Notes: generated by a model from the letters alone, not told the origin. A DNA stretch of 64,000 nt from Alisma plantago-aquatica (GCA_963693085.1 OY856410.1:889403835-889467834), one strand, 5' to 3'. Shown: positions 1 to 13,790, counted from the first letter of the stretch. Numbers and translations: made by a program.

Positions 1-3000
1 ATCTTTTCCTCAGTTGATAGCTAATCTTGGTCACTCCATTATCAAGACTTTCATCATAAAGGATAACTAAGGTCTTTGTTGGATTCATTCCTTGAAAGGG
101 TACAATAGATGATGATAAAACCTAGTAGTATCAACAACTACTAACATTCTACTCAAGCTTTAATTAGTTTTGGATTTATGTAATCTTGAGACTACCATTA
201 TTCTTTAGAACTTCAAATACAGATCCTTACAACACTTGCAGCCCTGGGAAAATGTCTTTCTCATTTTGTTCAAGCCAGAGTAAAAGAATATGCAGTTTCA
301 CAGAATGGTTTAAAATCTTCTCTGTCTACAACTGCTGACGATGCCTGAAGAAATAATTATAATGGCTTACTTTTAGCATGGTGATCTACATGATCCATTT
401 CTCTTATAATGACAAGAAACACTACAAATGAAATGGCAGAGGCCCGTTATTGTTAGAAGGAATGGAGAGAGGGGATAATCATCTTAACAAGTCATTTGTA
501 AATGGAAAATGGTTGAATTGATTTTGGTCTAACATTGTAGGATATTAAGTTCTAAATGGAAAAGGGTTGAATACCAAGCACCTGACTTGTAGTTAGAGTG
601 GCATTTAGTTCGACGACTCTCATCAGTTAATTGTTTTATTTTGGAAACCTTGGTGTGTGTACATTATATGGTGAACAAGGAAGCTGGGTAGGATAATTTT
701 ACATGTAGATAGACCCACAACTTATGTTACCCATGCAGGAAGTCAACTTCAGTTTGTTACAGCTAAGCTAAACACTCAACACCTCTAAGATCCGTGAACA
801 ATGATAAAATTGGAGTATTGTAATCCATTAGCTTTTGAAGAGTCTACAGTAGAACAAACAAGGTGAACATTAGTTGAACTTATATCATGTAAAAGGAGTA
901 ACAACATGAACACATTGTCTCACTAGAAACAACAGAAGAAAACAAGCCCAATTCATCCTTGCTTTCTCAACCAATGAGATTTCCACTTACTTGCAATTTT
1001 GAAGGATTTATTCCAGCTATAGCATCTAAAGTTTCCAAGGCAACAAGCTTCTGGATAAATGGACTAATCCTTCCAATGAAGCAGATTTGTCTTTATTTAT
1101 TTGAAGTTAGCCAAGTAGAAAGCATTAGATGCAAGGCAGTGCTTGGTTTCTATTAGACATACACATAAATAAACAAAATTGCATTAAATAGTCAGACTCA
1201 TGTGGATTCCTTAAAAATAATTATAGCATATTTAATATATATCGCTACAAAGATTCCTAACATTGCCTAGCGCCAACTTGATGTGTCTACTTTTTATACT
1301 TGAGAACCCTAAAATAACTCATACATTCATAAAGGGTACTAGTAGTTAGAGTATATTTCTTTCTCCAATTATAACAAATTAATAATAGAATGTAAAGAAA
1401 CATAATACAACACACCTTCTATAGGATAAGACCTTGAAACTTCTCTAGATTTTTTCTCTTCTTCTTGATTTTCCTCATTGGTATTCACTGTATGTACCAC
1501 CAGGTCAGGTGCTAAAGGAATCGAAAGAAAGCAGATTCTACAAGTATTAATCTACCATTGCTCTGTTGGGAGCTAATATTTGCAGGTGTCTGTAGTTTTT
1601 GCTCGCCCAACTTTGATTAGAAGCCACATATTCTCAATATATTCTATACTTGGTCTAGTAGGAAATCTGGATCTAGAACCACAACCTTACATGCATAGTT
1701 GACCTTACAACCACTTGTGATACGAGCCTATGCTATCATTGGTCAACAAACTATAACCCATCCTACAATTCGCAAAAGTTTTGATATGTTCATATATAAT
1801 TAAATTCCCACCCACTCAAATACCCCTATAATAAAAAAAGGTAGCATAAAGAAAACAAAATCAAACATTACAAAGAAGGCATAACCTCCAAGTAGAAGCT
1901 CCGAGCAGATGTACATTGTTCTGGGATACAACCTCTGCAAACCCTTTGTATGTAGCGTTGATGATGGAGGTGTTTCAGGGAGTGTTGTCTGGTTGATTGA
2001 AAAGTTGAGGTCGTAGATGCCTTTCTCATTATACTTGTCAAGATCGACATTTGATAATAGGAAAAGGAAACAACCTGCCAGTATTTCCCATTGATTTAGC
2101 CAGATGGTGAGTTGCAAGGGAAGCTTCAGTTTCAAAGTTATAGGTTATCATATGTATACCAGGTCTATCATCCAAATGGTTATGCAGACACCAACTGAAG
2201 TTTTATTTTATCAGAGAAAGGAATCCAAGTCTTGCTCATTAGAATCCTCAAATAGAATTCCATAACAATTTGATTCAATACAATGAAACTTATGATGAGG
2301 GTCGAATCTGAGGACTTCTTATAAGTGCAAATAATATTGACTTATGAACCAAGTCATATTTTCAGTACAAACCAAATCATCTAAAGCTAATGTTATATGT
2401 ATGGATCATGGCCCCCAAACAGACGACAGTGGAGTCTGCCCTTTACAAAGCAATAATTGTGATTGCTGGTGATTGATAGAAAATGGCCAGTAAAGGAGAA
2501 TACATAATAGAAGGCTATAGTATCAGTTAAATGTACATAGTACATGTCACCGAGATTAGGTACAATAGAGGATAGAAATAATAGATCATGGAAATCTGTA
2601 TTGACCATTCATATCAATGAACATGATTCACATTTTCTTTGATTAGGATAACATTCTAGTGTCAGGAGAGGGGAGACATAAACGTTATAAATTTGTATTC
2701 CAAGACTAAGTTGACCATTTATGTTAGTTATGCTTGAGAATAAAAAAACAAGATTGTCATATAACAATTTTCTGATGTTACAATATTGTAATAGAGGGAC
2801 ATTAAATTGTGCATGCAACCCTATCCAACTTGCCCATTTTGTTTTTATTAAACACAAGACGTTCTTCATACATTTCTATAGACATTACTTGCATATGTCC
2901 TGATATTGGTGCATGGCTGCAGACTCATGATACGGAGCTGCTATAGTTGCATTACAAGATATGCATATTTAATAAACAACCATATGGTTGGAATTCTATG

Positions 3001-4490
3001 ATTTTTAAGATGTAACTCAAACATCTTGGTCATGGTGTGCTATAACCTATAGCTCATTTCTATACTTGAAACGCCCACTATTGATGAACAATTGAGTTAC
3101 GATAGTGACTAAAAGCTCATATTTTGATTCATGAGCAGCTCATGTAAAAGAGACAGGTGAAGAATATCAATTTCAATGAGAAAAAAGCCTCTGTTTAATC
3201 ACCATTAAAATTGGCATTGTATTTTTAATAGTAAAACTCTTCACTAAATATTGTTTAAGATAAGATGTATAACCTTGTGTGTGATGCTGGCTTGACAAGG
3301 TTGATCATCACAAACGTCTACTACAACCAGACTCCTCCTATGTCACGGTTCCATCCTCATCCTATACCTCCACCACGTAAAGCAGGAGATGAAATCACCT
3401 GTAAGTGTCCTTCTAATGGACTCCTTATTACAAAGGATAGCCCAGATTTATGTGGTCCATGGGTATCCAACAAGCATATGCTATATGGTTTAGTAGGAAA
3501 CCAAGAAAAAACTGAGGATCAAGATCATAAACATCAAATTTACCATCCAATTGATACGGTAGGACGTCGAACTCCTAACCACCAAATATGCCCTTGTCAA
3601 AAGTAAGTATGGCTCTTTATCTATGAAATTGGGACCACACCAGTCAGCATAGTTTTGATACTCCCTTGTTCCTATGACAGTAGAAACAAGACAAAAACAT
3701 CACCAATGACAACAATCATTTGCAAAGTCAATATAACTGTAGAATTCCACTGTATCTGTTGATATCAAGCAGATAGCATCTAACTGTATAATTCCAGTCA
3801 TGTATAAGGCAACATTACTTAAATATGAAGTTCAACCAGAGGGCCAGTTTCTGAAATCAAGATAAATGGGGCAAGTGTCGAACCTAGTAAACTACTACTA
3901 TGTACATACCTATATATGTGAGACGATTTAGTCCAAGTGCAATAGATCAAATAGAAATATATATTACTAATATCTCACCAGAAAATACAAGGAAGACTAA
4001 AACAACCATGCGCTTTGATTAACAACCTAATTTGGTGTATAATATAACCAAATCAAAATTATGTGCTCATCACGTGACTTACTAATATCTTTCAGGAATA
4101 GGCACCTGCAACTCCTTGCTCACATGCTTCCCCTGCATGCAAGTCACCTTAATATGGAAAAATCATCCTCAAACAACGCATAATCCAAATGACACATTTC
4201 GTCCCATCAAACCTGAAATTTCAACACACAAAAAAAATCACAATGTACAACAAGGTTACAAGATAGAAGGACTTCTATCTTAAGATGGTTAAATAAAAAA
4301 ATACATACCTTAAGGAATCTCTATTTCAAGTCCCATCAGTAGTTCCGATTGAGAATCTGTACTCTGTATATAAATGTTATGATCTAGAAAATGATAAAAA
4401 ATTAGATGGTCATTTGGGTGGTATATGGGGCTTCCCAAACTTGTCATACAACTGAACCTTTGACTTTATCTACCCAAGCTGACAGAGTAG
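1..4490. other. Anonymous AT-rich intergenic DNA
   Basis: I see no supported gene, RNA gene or bounded mobile element here. Open frames are short and of low complexity. The longest, on the minus strand at about 1,864-2,135, reads partly like an exon (a stretch around DKYNEKGIYDLNF) but resembles no family I can name and has no clear splice or start context. Confidence 0.5.
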
Positions 4491-4499
4491 TTAAGATAC

Positions 4500-4719
4500 A
4501 ATTTAAATAGTGATCTGACAAAGAGTTCATAGATTTATTCACTAACAAGATCGTTTGATAGGACTGGAGCGCCATAACCAATAATGATAAGCGAATTAGG
4601 TTTTTGGTGTATGTTACTGCATTTTCTATAGTAGCAACTAGTTCACCAGGCTCTTCATGAGAGGGCCATCCTATTTCAGTAGAAATATTTGGGATTCCAG
4701 AGAAATTAAGTCCATGCAT
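4500..4719 (-). pseudogene. GH17 beta-1,3-glucanase-like fragment
   Basis: Residues 12-44 of the minus-strand frame read ISTEIGWPSHEEPGE, then an ENAVTYTKNLI block. In plant glycoside hydrolase family 17 (endo-1,3-beta-glucanases) the catalytic nucleophile Glu lies in a T/SE-x-GWPS motif followed by ENA-x-TYN-x-NLI, so the order and spacing fit. Beyond about 4,588 the similarity moves to another frame and is weak, with a stop where a VYxFxLFNE-type block would be expected. No upstream catalytic domain was seen. This is best read as a short, broken gene relic, and it could be a fragment carried by a mobile element whose ends I cannot see. Confidence 0.5.
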
Positions 4720-4739
4720 GTCTTAGTAAGTTGTGTCAA

Positions 4740-6140
4740 TCATTACACAAATATATTGGTGTCGTAGAGTAAGTATTATGATCGCTATTGCCACGGAGGA
4801 GGGTTGGGGAGATGGATCGACCTATGGAGTGGGAAGCAGAAGGGGAGGAGGGAATGAGGCATATGAAAGATGCAAGTGGGGGTGAAAGACTAGGGAAAAG
4901 AGCAGGGATTAGAGTGAGTTTCCTAGGGCCCTACTTTGAGACCAAGTAGGTAGAAATATGTCTATTATATTAAATCAATCATTGGAGTGGATGGAAAACA
5001 CACAAGCCCACACAAGTTTGAAGGATTATAAATGTAAGTTAGGGAAGAAGGAAAAATAGAGAGCATAAGATACAGATTGATCGATGTTGCTAAAATATTT
5101 AATACAAGAGTTACTGTAGAAAACAAAGGGTGAGTTCAAATTAGAGGGGTTTGATGGAGACTTCAATGATGTTCATGGGGTTTTGGGACTAAATTGAAAG
5201 CAACCAGAGAACTATAAATGACTACATTAGAGCAGATGAATTGGATGGCCAACAAAGTGCCTCAAACACATGATTGCAATCTCAACACCTGGACTAGAAC
5301 AATTGAAATGATCATCGATAAGGGAGAGATATGATTACATGCTTAATATGTTAAGCGTTATCTACAAACATCTAGTTTCATGTGCAGGATTGCAAAACAA
5401 AAGTCTAAAATTTTGGTAGATAATAAAAATCACATACCTTCAATCATCATTGTACAAACAAGATTACAAAGAGACTATGGTGATTAGAATATTTATATTA
5501 CATATCCAAACAATTGAGTATGATGTCATAAGTTATAGTTTACATAAATGAATTTTGTTCTAGGTGTTTCCTTTATTGGGCCATATATAGTATGTAGTTG
5601 AAACCTACAGACCCCGTTTAAAAAAAAGCAACATAATTTAGTAATTTTCATGCTCTTATTGGTCTACACATCCAATTTATCATGCTCTAATGATCCCAAT
5701 TTGAGACTGTTGGTGTCTTGTTGTCTTATGATCCCAATTTACTACTGCTATTGTGGCCCTCCGCTGAGAATGAAAATGAACAAATCATGGGCATATGGGA
5801 GAAGGTTGTTATTATCAAAGTCAGTGATGTAGAACTCAAATTCCTCACTAGAAATGCCAGTGTGGAAGATGAGGTTGCCATGTGACTCTAGCAACTTCAA
5901 ACACGATCTCAGGATCTCTTAATGTAAAGGTCGTGACTGTAGAAGAACGAAAGGACAATTTTGAACAAACCAAACTTCTGCTTGCTAAAAGAAGAGATTA
6001 ATATCCAAGTATGGGATCTTTGTAGAATAGTTTATTAGTGTTCATACTAGTAGATGATATTAAATATCATAGTTGTTAGCATGTTAAGACTGACAGGTTG
6101 GATTACTACAAGATATTAAAGCATTCCAGAAAATAGTTGA
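4740..6140. other. Intergenic DNA, nothing recognised
   Basis: AT-rich sequence with only short chance reading frames. I see no RNA gene, terminal repeat or coding similarity here. Confidence 0.5.
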
Positions 6141-6154
6141 CATACCTGATATTT

Positions 6155-6647
6155 TTGTTGTACCTGGCGACCTTGGCTGATTCACCAGCAAGCTTCTCGA
6201 AGATGTCGTTGTTGAAGGAGTTCATGATGCCCATGGCCCTGCTGGAGATACCAATGTCGGGTGCACCTACTTCAGAACCTTGAAAATGTAGATCTTGTAA
6301 GTCTCGACGCTCTTGGATGTCCTATTTTTCTTGGATTCCTTGTAGTCTTCCTTAGTAGGGCGCTTCTGATCCCTGGGCTTCTTCTTCGTCGGGGCCTTCT
6401 CGCCCATGGCCTTGCTGGAGATACCAATGTCGGGTGCACCTGCTTCAGAACCTTGAAAATGTAGATCTTGTAAGTCTCGACGCTCTTGGATGTCCTATTT
6501 TTCTTGGATTCCTTGTCGTCTTCCTTAGTTGGGCGCTTCTGATCCCTAGGCTTCTTCTTCATCGGGGCCTTCTCGGCCTTCTTCTCCTCTGGCTTTTTTG
6601 GCGGCAGGCTTCTTCTCCGTTAGCTTCTTCTTGGCATTCGGTGCCAT
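6155..6647 (-). pseudogene. Histone H2B pseudogene with internal duplication
   Basis: The minus strand opens at an ATG at 6,645-6,647 with [18 protein letters not shown], a plant H2B-like basic tail. It then shifts frame and reads [19 protein letters not shown], the hallmark start of the H2B histone fold. After HP a one-base loss shifts the frame. A second copy of the same block follows and continues through [27 protein letters not shown] and VARYNKN, where similarity stops at about 6,157. The C-terminal helix region of normal H2B is missing. H2B pairs with H2A in the nucleosome; this copy cannot encode it because of the duplication, at least two frameshifts, an in-frame stop before the second VHP and the 3' truncation. 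Confidence 0.85.
6231..6576. repeat. 173-bp tandem duplication within the H2B pseudogene
   Basis: Two adjacent copies, 6,231-6,403 and 6,404-6,576, offset by 173 bp. Both contain the complement of the tail-to-histone-fold segment of H2B. They differ at only a few positions by eye, so the duplication is fairly recent relative to the decay of the gene. Confidence 0.85.
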
Positions 6648-6659
6648 CGGTAGTGGGGG

Positions 6660-7480
6660 TATTGAGGAGGTGCATGAAAGGAATAGGGTGGAATCGGAGG
6701 TGTAGAGCACCGTTTGTGAATTCAGAGATTGAGATGGAATCGATCATTGATCAATAGAGAAGGCTTGGTATGATCAGGAAGAGAAGAAGGTGATGTGAAG
6801 AGAGGGACATTGGATCGGGGTTGCAGGGGAGGAGAAGAGAGTGTGAGAGAGAGCTTGCAATTGGTAGGGGTGGAACAATCGAGGTGGATGGGGTGTTGCA
6901 TGTGAAACCGTGCTAATAGGTGGGGGAGTAGTGTGCCAAAATTTTTAAATTTTCAATGGTTTGGTTATTAGAGAGAGGTTGGCGGAAGATGAGTTGAAAA
7001 ACATATTATTTGTAGTCATTTGAATATGTAGCTAATTTTTTAGTAATTACAATTAACTATAATTGTTTTACTTACATTTTTATAATTTGTATGGAAAAAT
7101 AGTTTTTAACTACAAATACAACATATGTAGTTAGAGAAATTGTAGTTAAATCACCTTTTTTTGTAGTGTCAGTTGATTAGGGGATTCGATCACCCAATCG
7201 ACATGCTTGACTTGTGTTGTTTAGCTCTGAATTTCCTTAATTTTTTCTAAAAAGGTTGAAACATGAACTCAGGGAAGGAATTTATTTTTCTCATGAGTGG
7301 ATATGTGCTTTATTCTACATAAGAATAAAAAGTTGAATCAAAATTGTAATACTTAAGAACATAGAATAAAAACTAAGTGAAACATGATGAAAGTGACAAC
7401 TAAAATGAGCAACACTTACTTAGAAATCACAATGAAAAGGTGACGAATATACACATTAATCATGTACATGGAATACCTAT
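6660..7480. other. Intergenic DNA with a possible transposon end
   Basis: No gene recognised. The segment 7,000-7,170 is AT-rich with repeated GTAGTTA/TAACTAC words and ends TTTTTTTGTAGTG, like the terminus of a DNA transposon, but I could not find its partner end. Confidence 0.35.
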
Positions 7481-7487
7481 TACTTTA

Positions 7488-8109
7488 TCAAAGCCAGTAG
7501 ACTTGAGTCTTGATTCCCATGTTAACTTCCTGATGCCTAACTGTACCCAATTGCATCATGGTTGAAGAAGTCTTTATCTTCTTGTAGATAGTCTTCTCAG
7601 TGTCTAAAACTACCATATCATCACTGTTGTCTTCTTTGTGGTTTAACATATCTTCTTCTTCCTCAACCACTTGATCTTCTAAGATAAAAATATGTTTCTC
7701 TTTATCCGTCGATGCAATTTTTGGTATCGTTGGTGGTGTATGCAAAATCAACTCCTCAGATGAAGTTAAATGTTCCTTCACTTGTTGAAAAATCTTTGCA
7801 TGATCTACATGAAGAAGATACATGTTTTCATAACCACTTGCCCTAGTTTGGACCATAAAATAGTACCTAAAAGTAGTAAAATCAATGTAAGAACGTATAG
7901 TACTGGTTATTGAATAACAAAAAGAATCAATAATGGTTTTGATTGAAAAGTAAATTAATAAAAACAAAAAATGTCCTAGTGTAATCAGTTGTATCACTTG
8001 AGGCTAGTGTTGCCAATTCCCTGGCTATGACATCAAACATTTGACACATGTGAATTGTGCATTGAAAATGTAAGTGTACACGTCGATTAATATAGGACAA
8101 AAGAGTCAT
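7488..8109 (-). CDS. Unrecognised two-exon-like locus
   Basis: I do not recognise the product. One frame (8,109 down to about 7,980) reads MTLLSYINRRVHLHFQCTI and ends near SSDTTDYT. After a possible intron, with a TTTTAG acceptor at about 7,868, a second frame reads FMVQTRASGYENMYLLHVD, followed by an acidic stretch with DQVVEEEEDML and a basic TIYKKIKTSS. The balanced composition of both pieces suggests decayed or genuine coding exons rather than chance. No catalytic motif, signal peptide or membrane segment is evident. It might belong to a mobile element or a host gene fragment. Confidence 0.3.
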
Positions 8110-10479
8110 GAGTTGTCAAAGAAGAGAGTTTTGTAGTTAGAGATTATCACTAACTAAAAACCAATCAGCTAGATCGAAGAAAGTGATGATTTGATTAATT
8201 AAGCTAATCATTGAATTTATTAGAGCATGAATTAAACTTGAACAATTTTATTGAATATCCAGTATTAGAATTTCACCATAATGTTAATTGATGCATGATA
8301 TCTTTTTCCCTAAAATAAACTATCTTTGCCTTTTGAATTAGTCCTTTGTGACCAACATTACCAACTTTTGGAGTGTAAAATACTATTCAATTATTTGCAA
8401 ACCTGCTTTTATATTGCTCGTATAGAAGATCAAACACATTATGTTCTACTCTAGATATTAAACCTCATTATTATTAGCCCACTATTGCAGTGCATTATTA
8501 ATGATGATGATGATAGATTCTATAATTATTAAAACCACTTTCATAGTGATTAAAACTCCATAGCATAATTCAAATTGATGAGGCATGAACATGGTAACTT
8601 GAAGTAGTTGTTATCATCATTAATTCAAGAAAATTAGTTCATAAATAATTAAAGTTAGTCATGTCAAGATTAATATCGGGCTACTCACGGGTCTTAAAAA
8701 TAGAATATTATCACTTCATCATTGACATAGAATCACAGAAGAAATTTGAAAAGAGTAAAATATGAAAGTAATCTAATAAACTACAAGAGCTATCATAAAT
8801 GGAGATCCTCTTCGATTTGAGTGTGTAGGGAAACACCCTCTATTTCCAAGTTCACTACTTTCCTGTTTCTCCTTTCCTCCACTCCTTGGATTCTTTACAC
8901 AACCATCATGGTTGTGTTTCTTTATGGGTGCAACCCTTTAGGTCATAAGTGAGAAATTACCTGACTAAAATATCTAGACCATGGCATTTTAGATAATAAC
9001 ACTGACTTCGAGTTGGTAGCACCAAGCTCTCTAATTCCTGGTACCATTAGAACTAGGTCAACACTACTGAGTTGATTGTCGATACTACAACATAACTTTG
9101 TATTGCTCTTGTGACCAAGTGTTGATACCACCAAGATGTGTTATGGTAGCACCGAGTTGTGTTGATAGTGCTCATGTCATTTCTGGGCCCGAAGTTTGTA
9201 CCACAAAGATGGGTCTCAGTAGCATTGAGTTGTTTTCTCGAAAGCACTGAAGGTTCTCCGTTAGAATTGAGAATTCCATGTAGCTTTACTGATTTTTTAT
9301 TATAAAAACCTCATTGATAGCACCGAGTGGTGACTCAGTAGCACCGAATCTTGCTTCCAATACACATTGAATCTGAAAATCAAATAGCTAAGTGATGAGA
9401 CCATAAAAATACAATAATTTGTACAAAATAGGAAAAAAATAACTAAAGTTCATAAAAAAGATTTGTAAGGCCAAGTCATCATAATACAAGAAAAAATACA
9501 TATAAATGATCATGAAAGTGTGATAGATCACCAAAATAGACCTATGAATTCACGATGATATTTGCACTCGTCAGCATGCAATGCTTGGTGAATATGAAGA
9601 AGTAAAAAAATCAGATATAGTCCTACTGGTTGGACTATTTCAAACTGTTATATTATTTTCAAAGGTCGATATCTATGTCTTGGGAATGTGGTGTATGGAG
9701 TTGTATTTGTGGCATGAGAACCAAAAATTAGTCAATGAGTCATGTTGAATATTTGTGTGAGGCATACACACGTAGATCCTTTTTTTTGGGCTTTTGAGGC
9801 CATGCAACAATTTATGGCCATGCGAACCAAAGATTAGTCGAGTAGTATTTGTGGCATGCGAACCAAAGATTAATCATGGATCAACAGTTTGTAGACGTAC
9901 ATATTTAATTTTTTTACGTGTTCCATTTAGAATAAATGGAGGAAGTATCACAAATTAATAAGGCACCCATTTTGACAGACAGACTTGCATGTTTGACTGA
10001 TACACAACTTTCATTCATATTATTCAGTACACATTATATTTGCATTAGTTAAATGACATAAAATTCCAATATTGAGAAATCAACCATTACATTATTCAGT
10101 CAAATGTTATTTTAAACAATATATTGAAAGATGATACATTAAAGAATAATACTATGTGGACTCCATTTTGAAACTCAAAATGTAACCCAAGTCATTTTCA
10201 CAGAAAACAAAATATATAACAATAAAATATGTTATATTCTTATTTTTAGGGTGAAAAATTATTGTTGGTCCCATTTTAGGTTGCAAAATGTGTCAACATA
10301 GCAAATCCATACGTTAATATACATTAGATGCCTAATAATTTGGTAAAGAGTACAAGGTCCCCATTCAAATTTCTCATACCACGACGCATGCATTCAAAGT
10401 TTTCACTTTTTTTAACCACATTGCTAGTTTCATTTATTTGAGAACATAAACAATTACACTTGGTCTTCACGTGTAGACC
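8110..10479. other. Intergenic DNA with GTAGCACCGAGT-like degenerate repeats
   Basis: No gene found. Between about 9,005 and 9,350 a degenerate word close to GTAGCACCGAGTTG recurs several times (for example near 9,020, 9,145, 9,220, 9,320 and 9,340), giving a loose irregular repeat field. The rest is AT-rich and unremarkable. Confidence 0.4.
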
Positions 10480-11999
10480 ATTCTTGTAACATCCCCAGAT
10501 TCTGCCGTCTTGAGACTTAGAAGGCCCGAGAAGACAAATCCAAAAATGTTAGCTAATTGTTTCAGAGAGTGATGTGGAAGCATAACACACATACATGAAC
10601 ATACAACCATAACATACACCATAATATTTCTCAATAACAAACATATATATTTACAACATGAATTGTTACAACTTACATTTACATATAGAAAAGAGAAATT
10701 TTACAAGTATGAACATGTATGCCAACTAGGATCTACACAATAGGTACAACATGTACAACTTGCTCACATCTTGTTCTTTTATCCCATGCTAGCTCTAAAC
10801 CTAAAACAGACATGAAACAACAAATCAACACAATGTGTTGTGTACATGGGTAGAAAGATACATATATTTATGGTTTTCATAACTTGAAAAGACTTGCAAA
10901 AAGAAAGGAAGAAAATCATAGAATCCATTTCTTCATTAAGTGAAATACGACATTTTTTACTCATTTTTTTAGATATATTGCATTACTAAGGTGGAATAGT
11001 ACCAAAACATATATATTGGGCCTATCCCGGTGTACCAAGTACTCTAGGAAAACTCCCCGTACATTATGTGCTCTAGGGAGGTGTACTAGTCAACATTAAT
11101 ACATTCCCTCATAAGGGGGATAATGAACACCTTAAATAACTACAAAACATCTACTCATAATTTATGTTTACAAGTGACAAAACAACAAGTACTACATAGC
11201 AATACTACATCCAATATTTGCAAATAGAAGAGAGCATACATACATATCATAATTTCAAGCAAGAAAACCATAGTCATATAATTAAATAAACCCACATACC
11301 TGAGTTCAGAGATTCCTAATAATTCTTGATCATCTAGATATTTGGTCAACACCTAATTTAAAGAAATTAATCATCATTAATATATGTACATCATATTCTT
11401 GGTAACTTTAGGTCCAAATTCGGGTTTTGGTCAAACCTAGGTCAATGTGATGTTAGGATGGTGTCTATTATTTTTAGTCTGATCTATATGTCATTAAAAA
11501 GGTTTGGTACAATTTTCATATTTTTCTGATAACTGGTCTATTTTCTAGAATTAAAATGAGGTTACAAACATGGAATTGGGTTTTGATGAGAAATGACCTA
11601 TTATTTTGACATAATAGTCAAATCTGAGTTCATATTTGGTTTCCACATTATACTAGGGTTTAGTAATATTTTCTCAGATTTAATTTCCTTGATATGCTAA
11701 TTATACCAATAATACGATCTCAAAAAGAAGTATTATCATCTACATTAAGTATCATCATTATTTGTTCGTCAAAAGTTTAATCTAAGGGTCTAGTAATGTA
11801 GAGGACATTTTTATGAGTCTAGAGATATTTTTGGGGAAATTATTGGCCATGGGAAGTATTTACTAAGCATTTTCTCAGTTTTCATGTAATATTGAAATGG
11901 TAAATTTGTATTTACCTTTAGGGATTTATTGGAGCTGTTGATCTGATCTTCACGATCCCCTAGATGTTTGCCACCTAGACATTTGAGTGGGGCGCAGGT

Positions 12000-13250
12000 T
12001 CAACAACTTGTTCATCCTAGACCAGCTGGTATAAGGGATGACTCGGCCAACCTCGGGTTTACTGGACCAGGAGACACCCCTCTCCCTCACCCTCACGTTC
12101 TCTGACCCCAATGTGTGTGAGCGTCGTCACCGATGTAGGACTCCGGTGTGGCCATGGGCCTGTTTCGCTCCTTTTTTCCCCTCCCAAAATCTCCTCCATA
12201 GTGATGAGAGAAATGTAGAGGATAATAGGAGTGCAGGGGGATCGTCTTCTACAAACTCGAAGCTATGCAACTTTGTTCCCTGAAGTCGCCATGTCGTGCT
12301 CCTCCGGTGAGCACTGGGCACCGTTCTGTCCTCACTCCACTGAGCGTCGCCGTCCATGAATAATCTCGATGAGTCACTGACGTCTAGGGATCCATCTACC
12401 TACTCCCGCTCATAAGCTATCTCCAAGGTTGCAGCATTGCGCCCGCCGCGTGCGACTTGCCTGGAGGGCGGCAGAGGGTCTTCTGCACCGTGTCAAGACT
12501 AAAAACTATTATCGGAGCTTCATCTCATCCTTCCTAGTCACTTTGGTTTCTTTTTCTCCTTCACTGTGGTCTGTGTCACTAGAGGGTGAGGTTGTCGTGT
12601 AGGCTGGATCCGATCTGGGAACCCTAGATTCGTAATCTCTGTGTTTTCGTGCGCATCCCCGGCCACAATTTATTGCAGGTGTTGATCGTGTACTGCTGCG
12701 GCGAGAGACCATGCTTAGGCATCATATCAGATCGCCACCTCCTCCTCACCCAGAGGGATAGTAGGGCAGAAGGTCCTAACCCCACCCTTAGGCTACTCCC
12801 TTCTTCTTCCGTCTGCAAGCTTCCTTCTTTTCATCATGCTCGTCTCCAGTGAACTCATGGGGCAAGATCAGACCATACGAGAGGGAAGTGCATCATGTGG
12901 AGGTCTGACGAGGTCTCCTTCAGATCCGAGATCATGTCGTGAATCTCTCAAATAAAAGGGGCTCATGATCTTCAAGCTAACCTCTTTTATTCTCTGCTAG
13001 GTTACTGCATAACACAGTGGAGGAGGTAGAAAGGAGGAGAAGTCGACCGTCTTCCTAGCTTGCCGAAGGTTTGAGGGTAGGGTTCTCTGTGTACACCTTG
13101 CTAACGAGTCCAAATATTGACTTATTCATGAGAAGATAGTTACTCGGGATGAGATTCTCGCAACTGATATTGTTGTCAGATCCAACTTAATCGGAAGTGG
13201 AAGACCACATATCTCCCCTTTATTGCTTTAACCCATGAGAGGTTGTTACC
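12000..13250. other. GC-richer internal part of the solo LTR
   Basis: This stretch is clearly richer in G+C than its surroundings and has many open frames on both strands. None has recognisable protein composition or similarity. I read it as LTR sequence rather than as genes. Confidence 0.4.
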
Positions 13251-13309
13251 ACATGACTGTGCGGCTAAGCCCCATGTGGCCATCACTTCACTAGTACATA
13301 ACCAGCATT

Positions 13310-13790
13310 TAGTGTCGGTTATTTAAGGCCTTTAGTGTCGGTTTCTAAGCGACACATATGTGGGCGCTGCTAAAAGCCCAACCTTTATGCGTCAGTTCTC
13401 AAACCGACGCCACAACCCTTCGCGCTCTACCGAAAATGTGCCGAAAACACGCCAGCAGGGGGTATAGGTGTCGATTATCTGCTTTGAAACCGACACTGAA
13501 TCACCCGCTTACACGGCTGTGCTGGCCAGCACGGCCGTGGTGTCTGGTCTCATTAGGGAAATCGACGTCGGTTACTAGTATGGCAACCGAAATTGTAACC
13601 ATATATCGTCAGTTTTATACAGATATCCGACACGTATTTTATGTCTGGTCCACTGTCATGGCCGTGCTGCCCAGCACGGTCGTGGTGTAGGGAAATCGAC
13701 ATCGGTACTAGTATGGAAACCGACACTATAACCGTATATCGTCGGTTTTATACAAATAACTGACGCCTATGATTTGATTTTTTTTCTATC
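13310..13790. repeat. CACTA 1 left subterminal repeats, with an internal direct duplication
   Basis: Repeated GTGTCGGTTT/AACCGACACT words in both orientations. Within this zone a segment of roughly 130-150 bp starting at CCAGCACGG (about 13,525) is repeated from about 13,672, differing at scattered bases. Both copies contain CACGGCCGTGG or CACGGTCGTGG. Confidence 0.75.

Noticed and set aside
1800..2135. 111-codon minus-strand frame
   Set aside because: Part looks exon-like, but there is no family match, start context or neighbour to support a gene call.
3265..3606. 113-codon plus-strand frame
   Set aside because: Composition and lack of similarity suggest chance; no flanking gene signals.
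7000..7172. Possible MITE with GTAGTTA repeats ending TTTTTTTGTAGTG
   Set aside because: No matching opposite end or target duplication found.
12038..12852. Cluster of 64-81-codon frames on both strands
   Set aside because: GC-rich part of the solo LTR; frames overlap on both strands without domain features.
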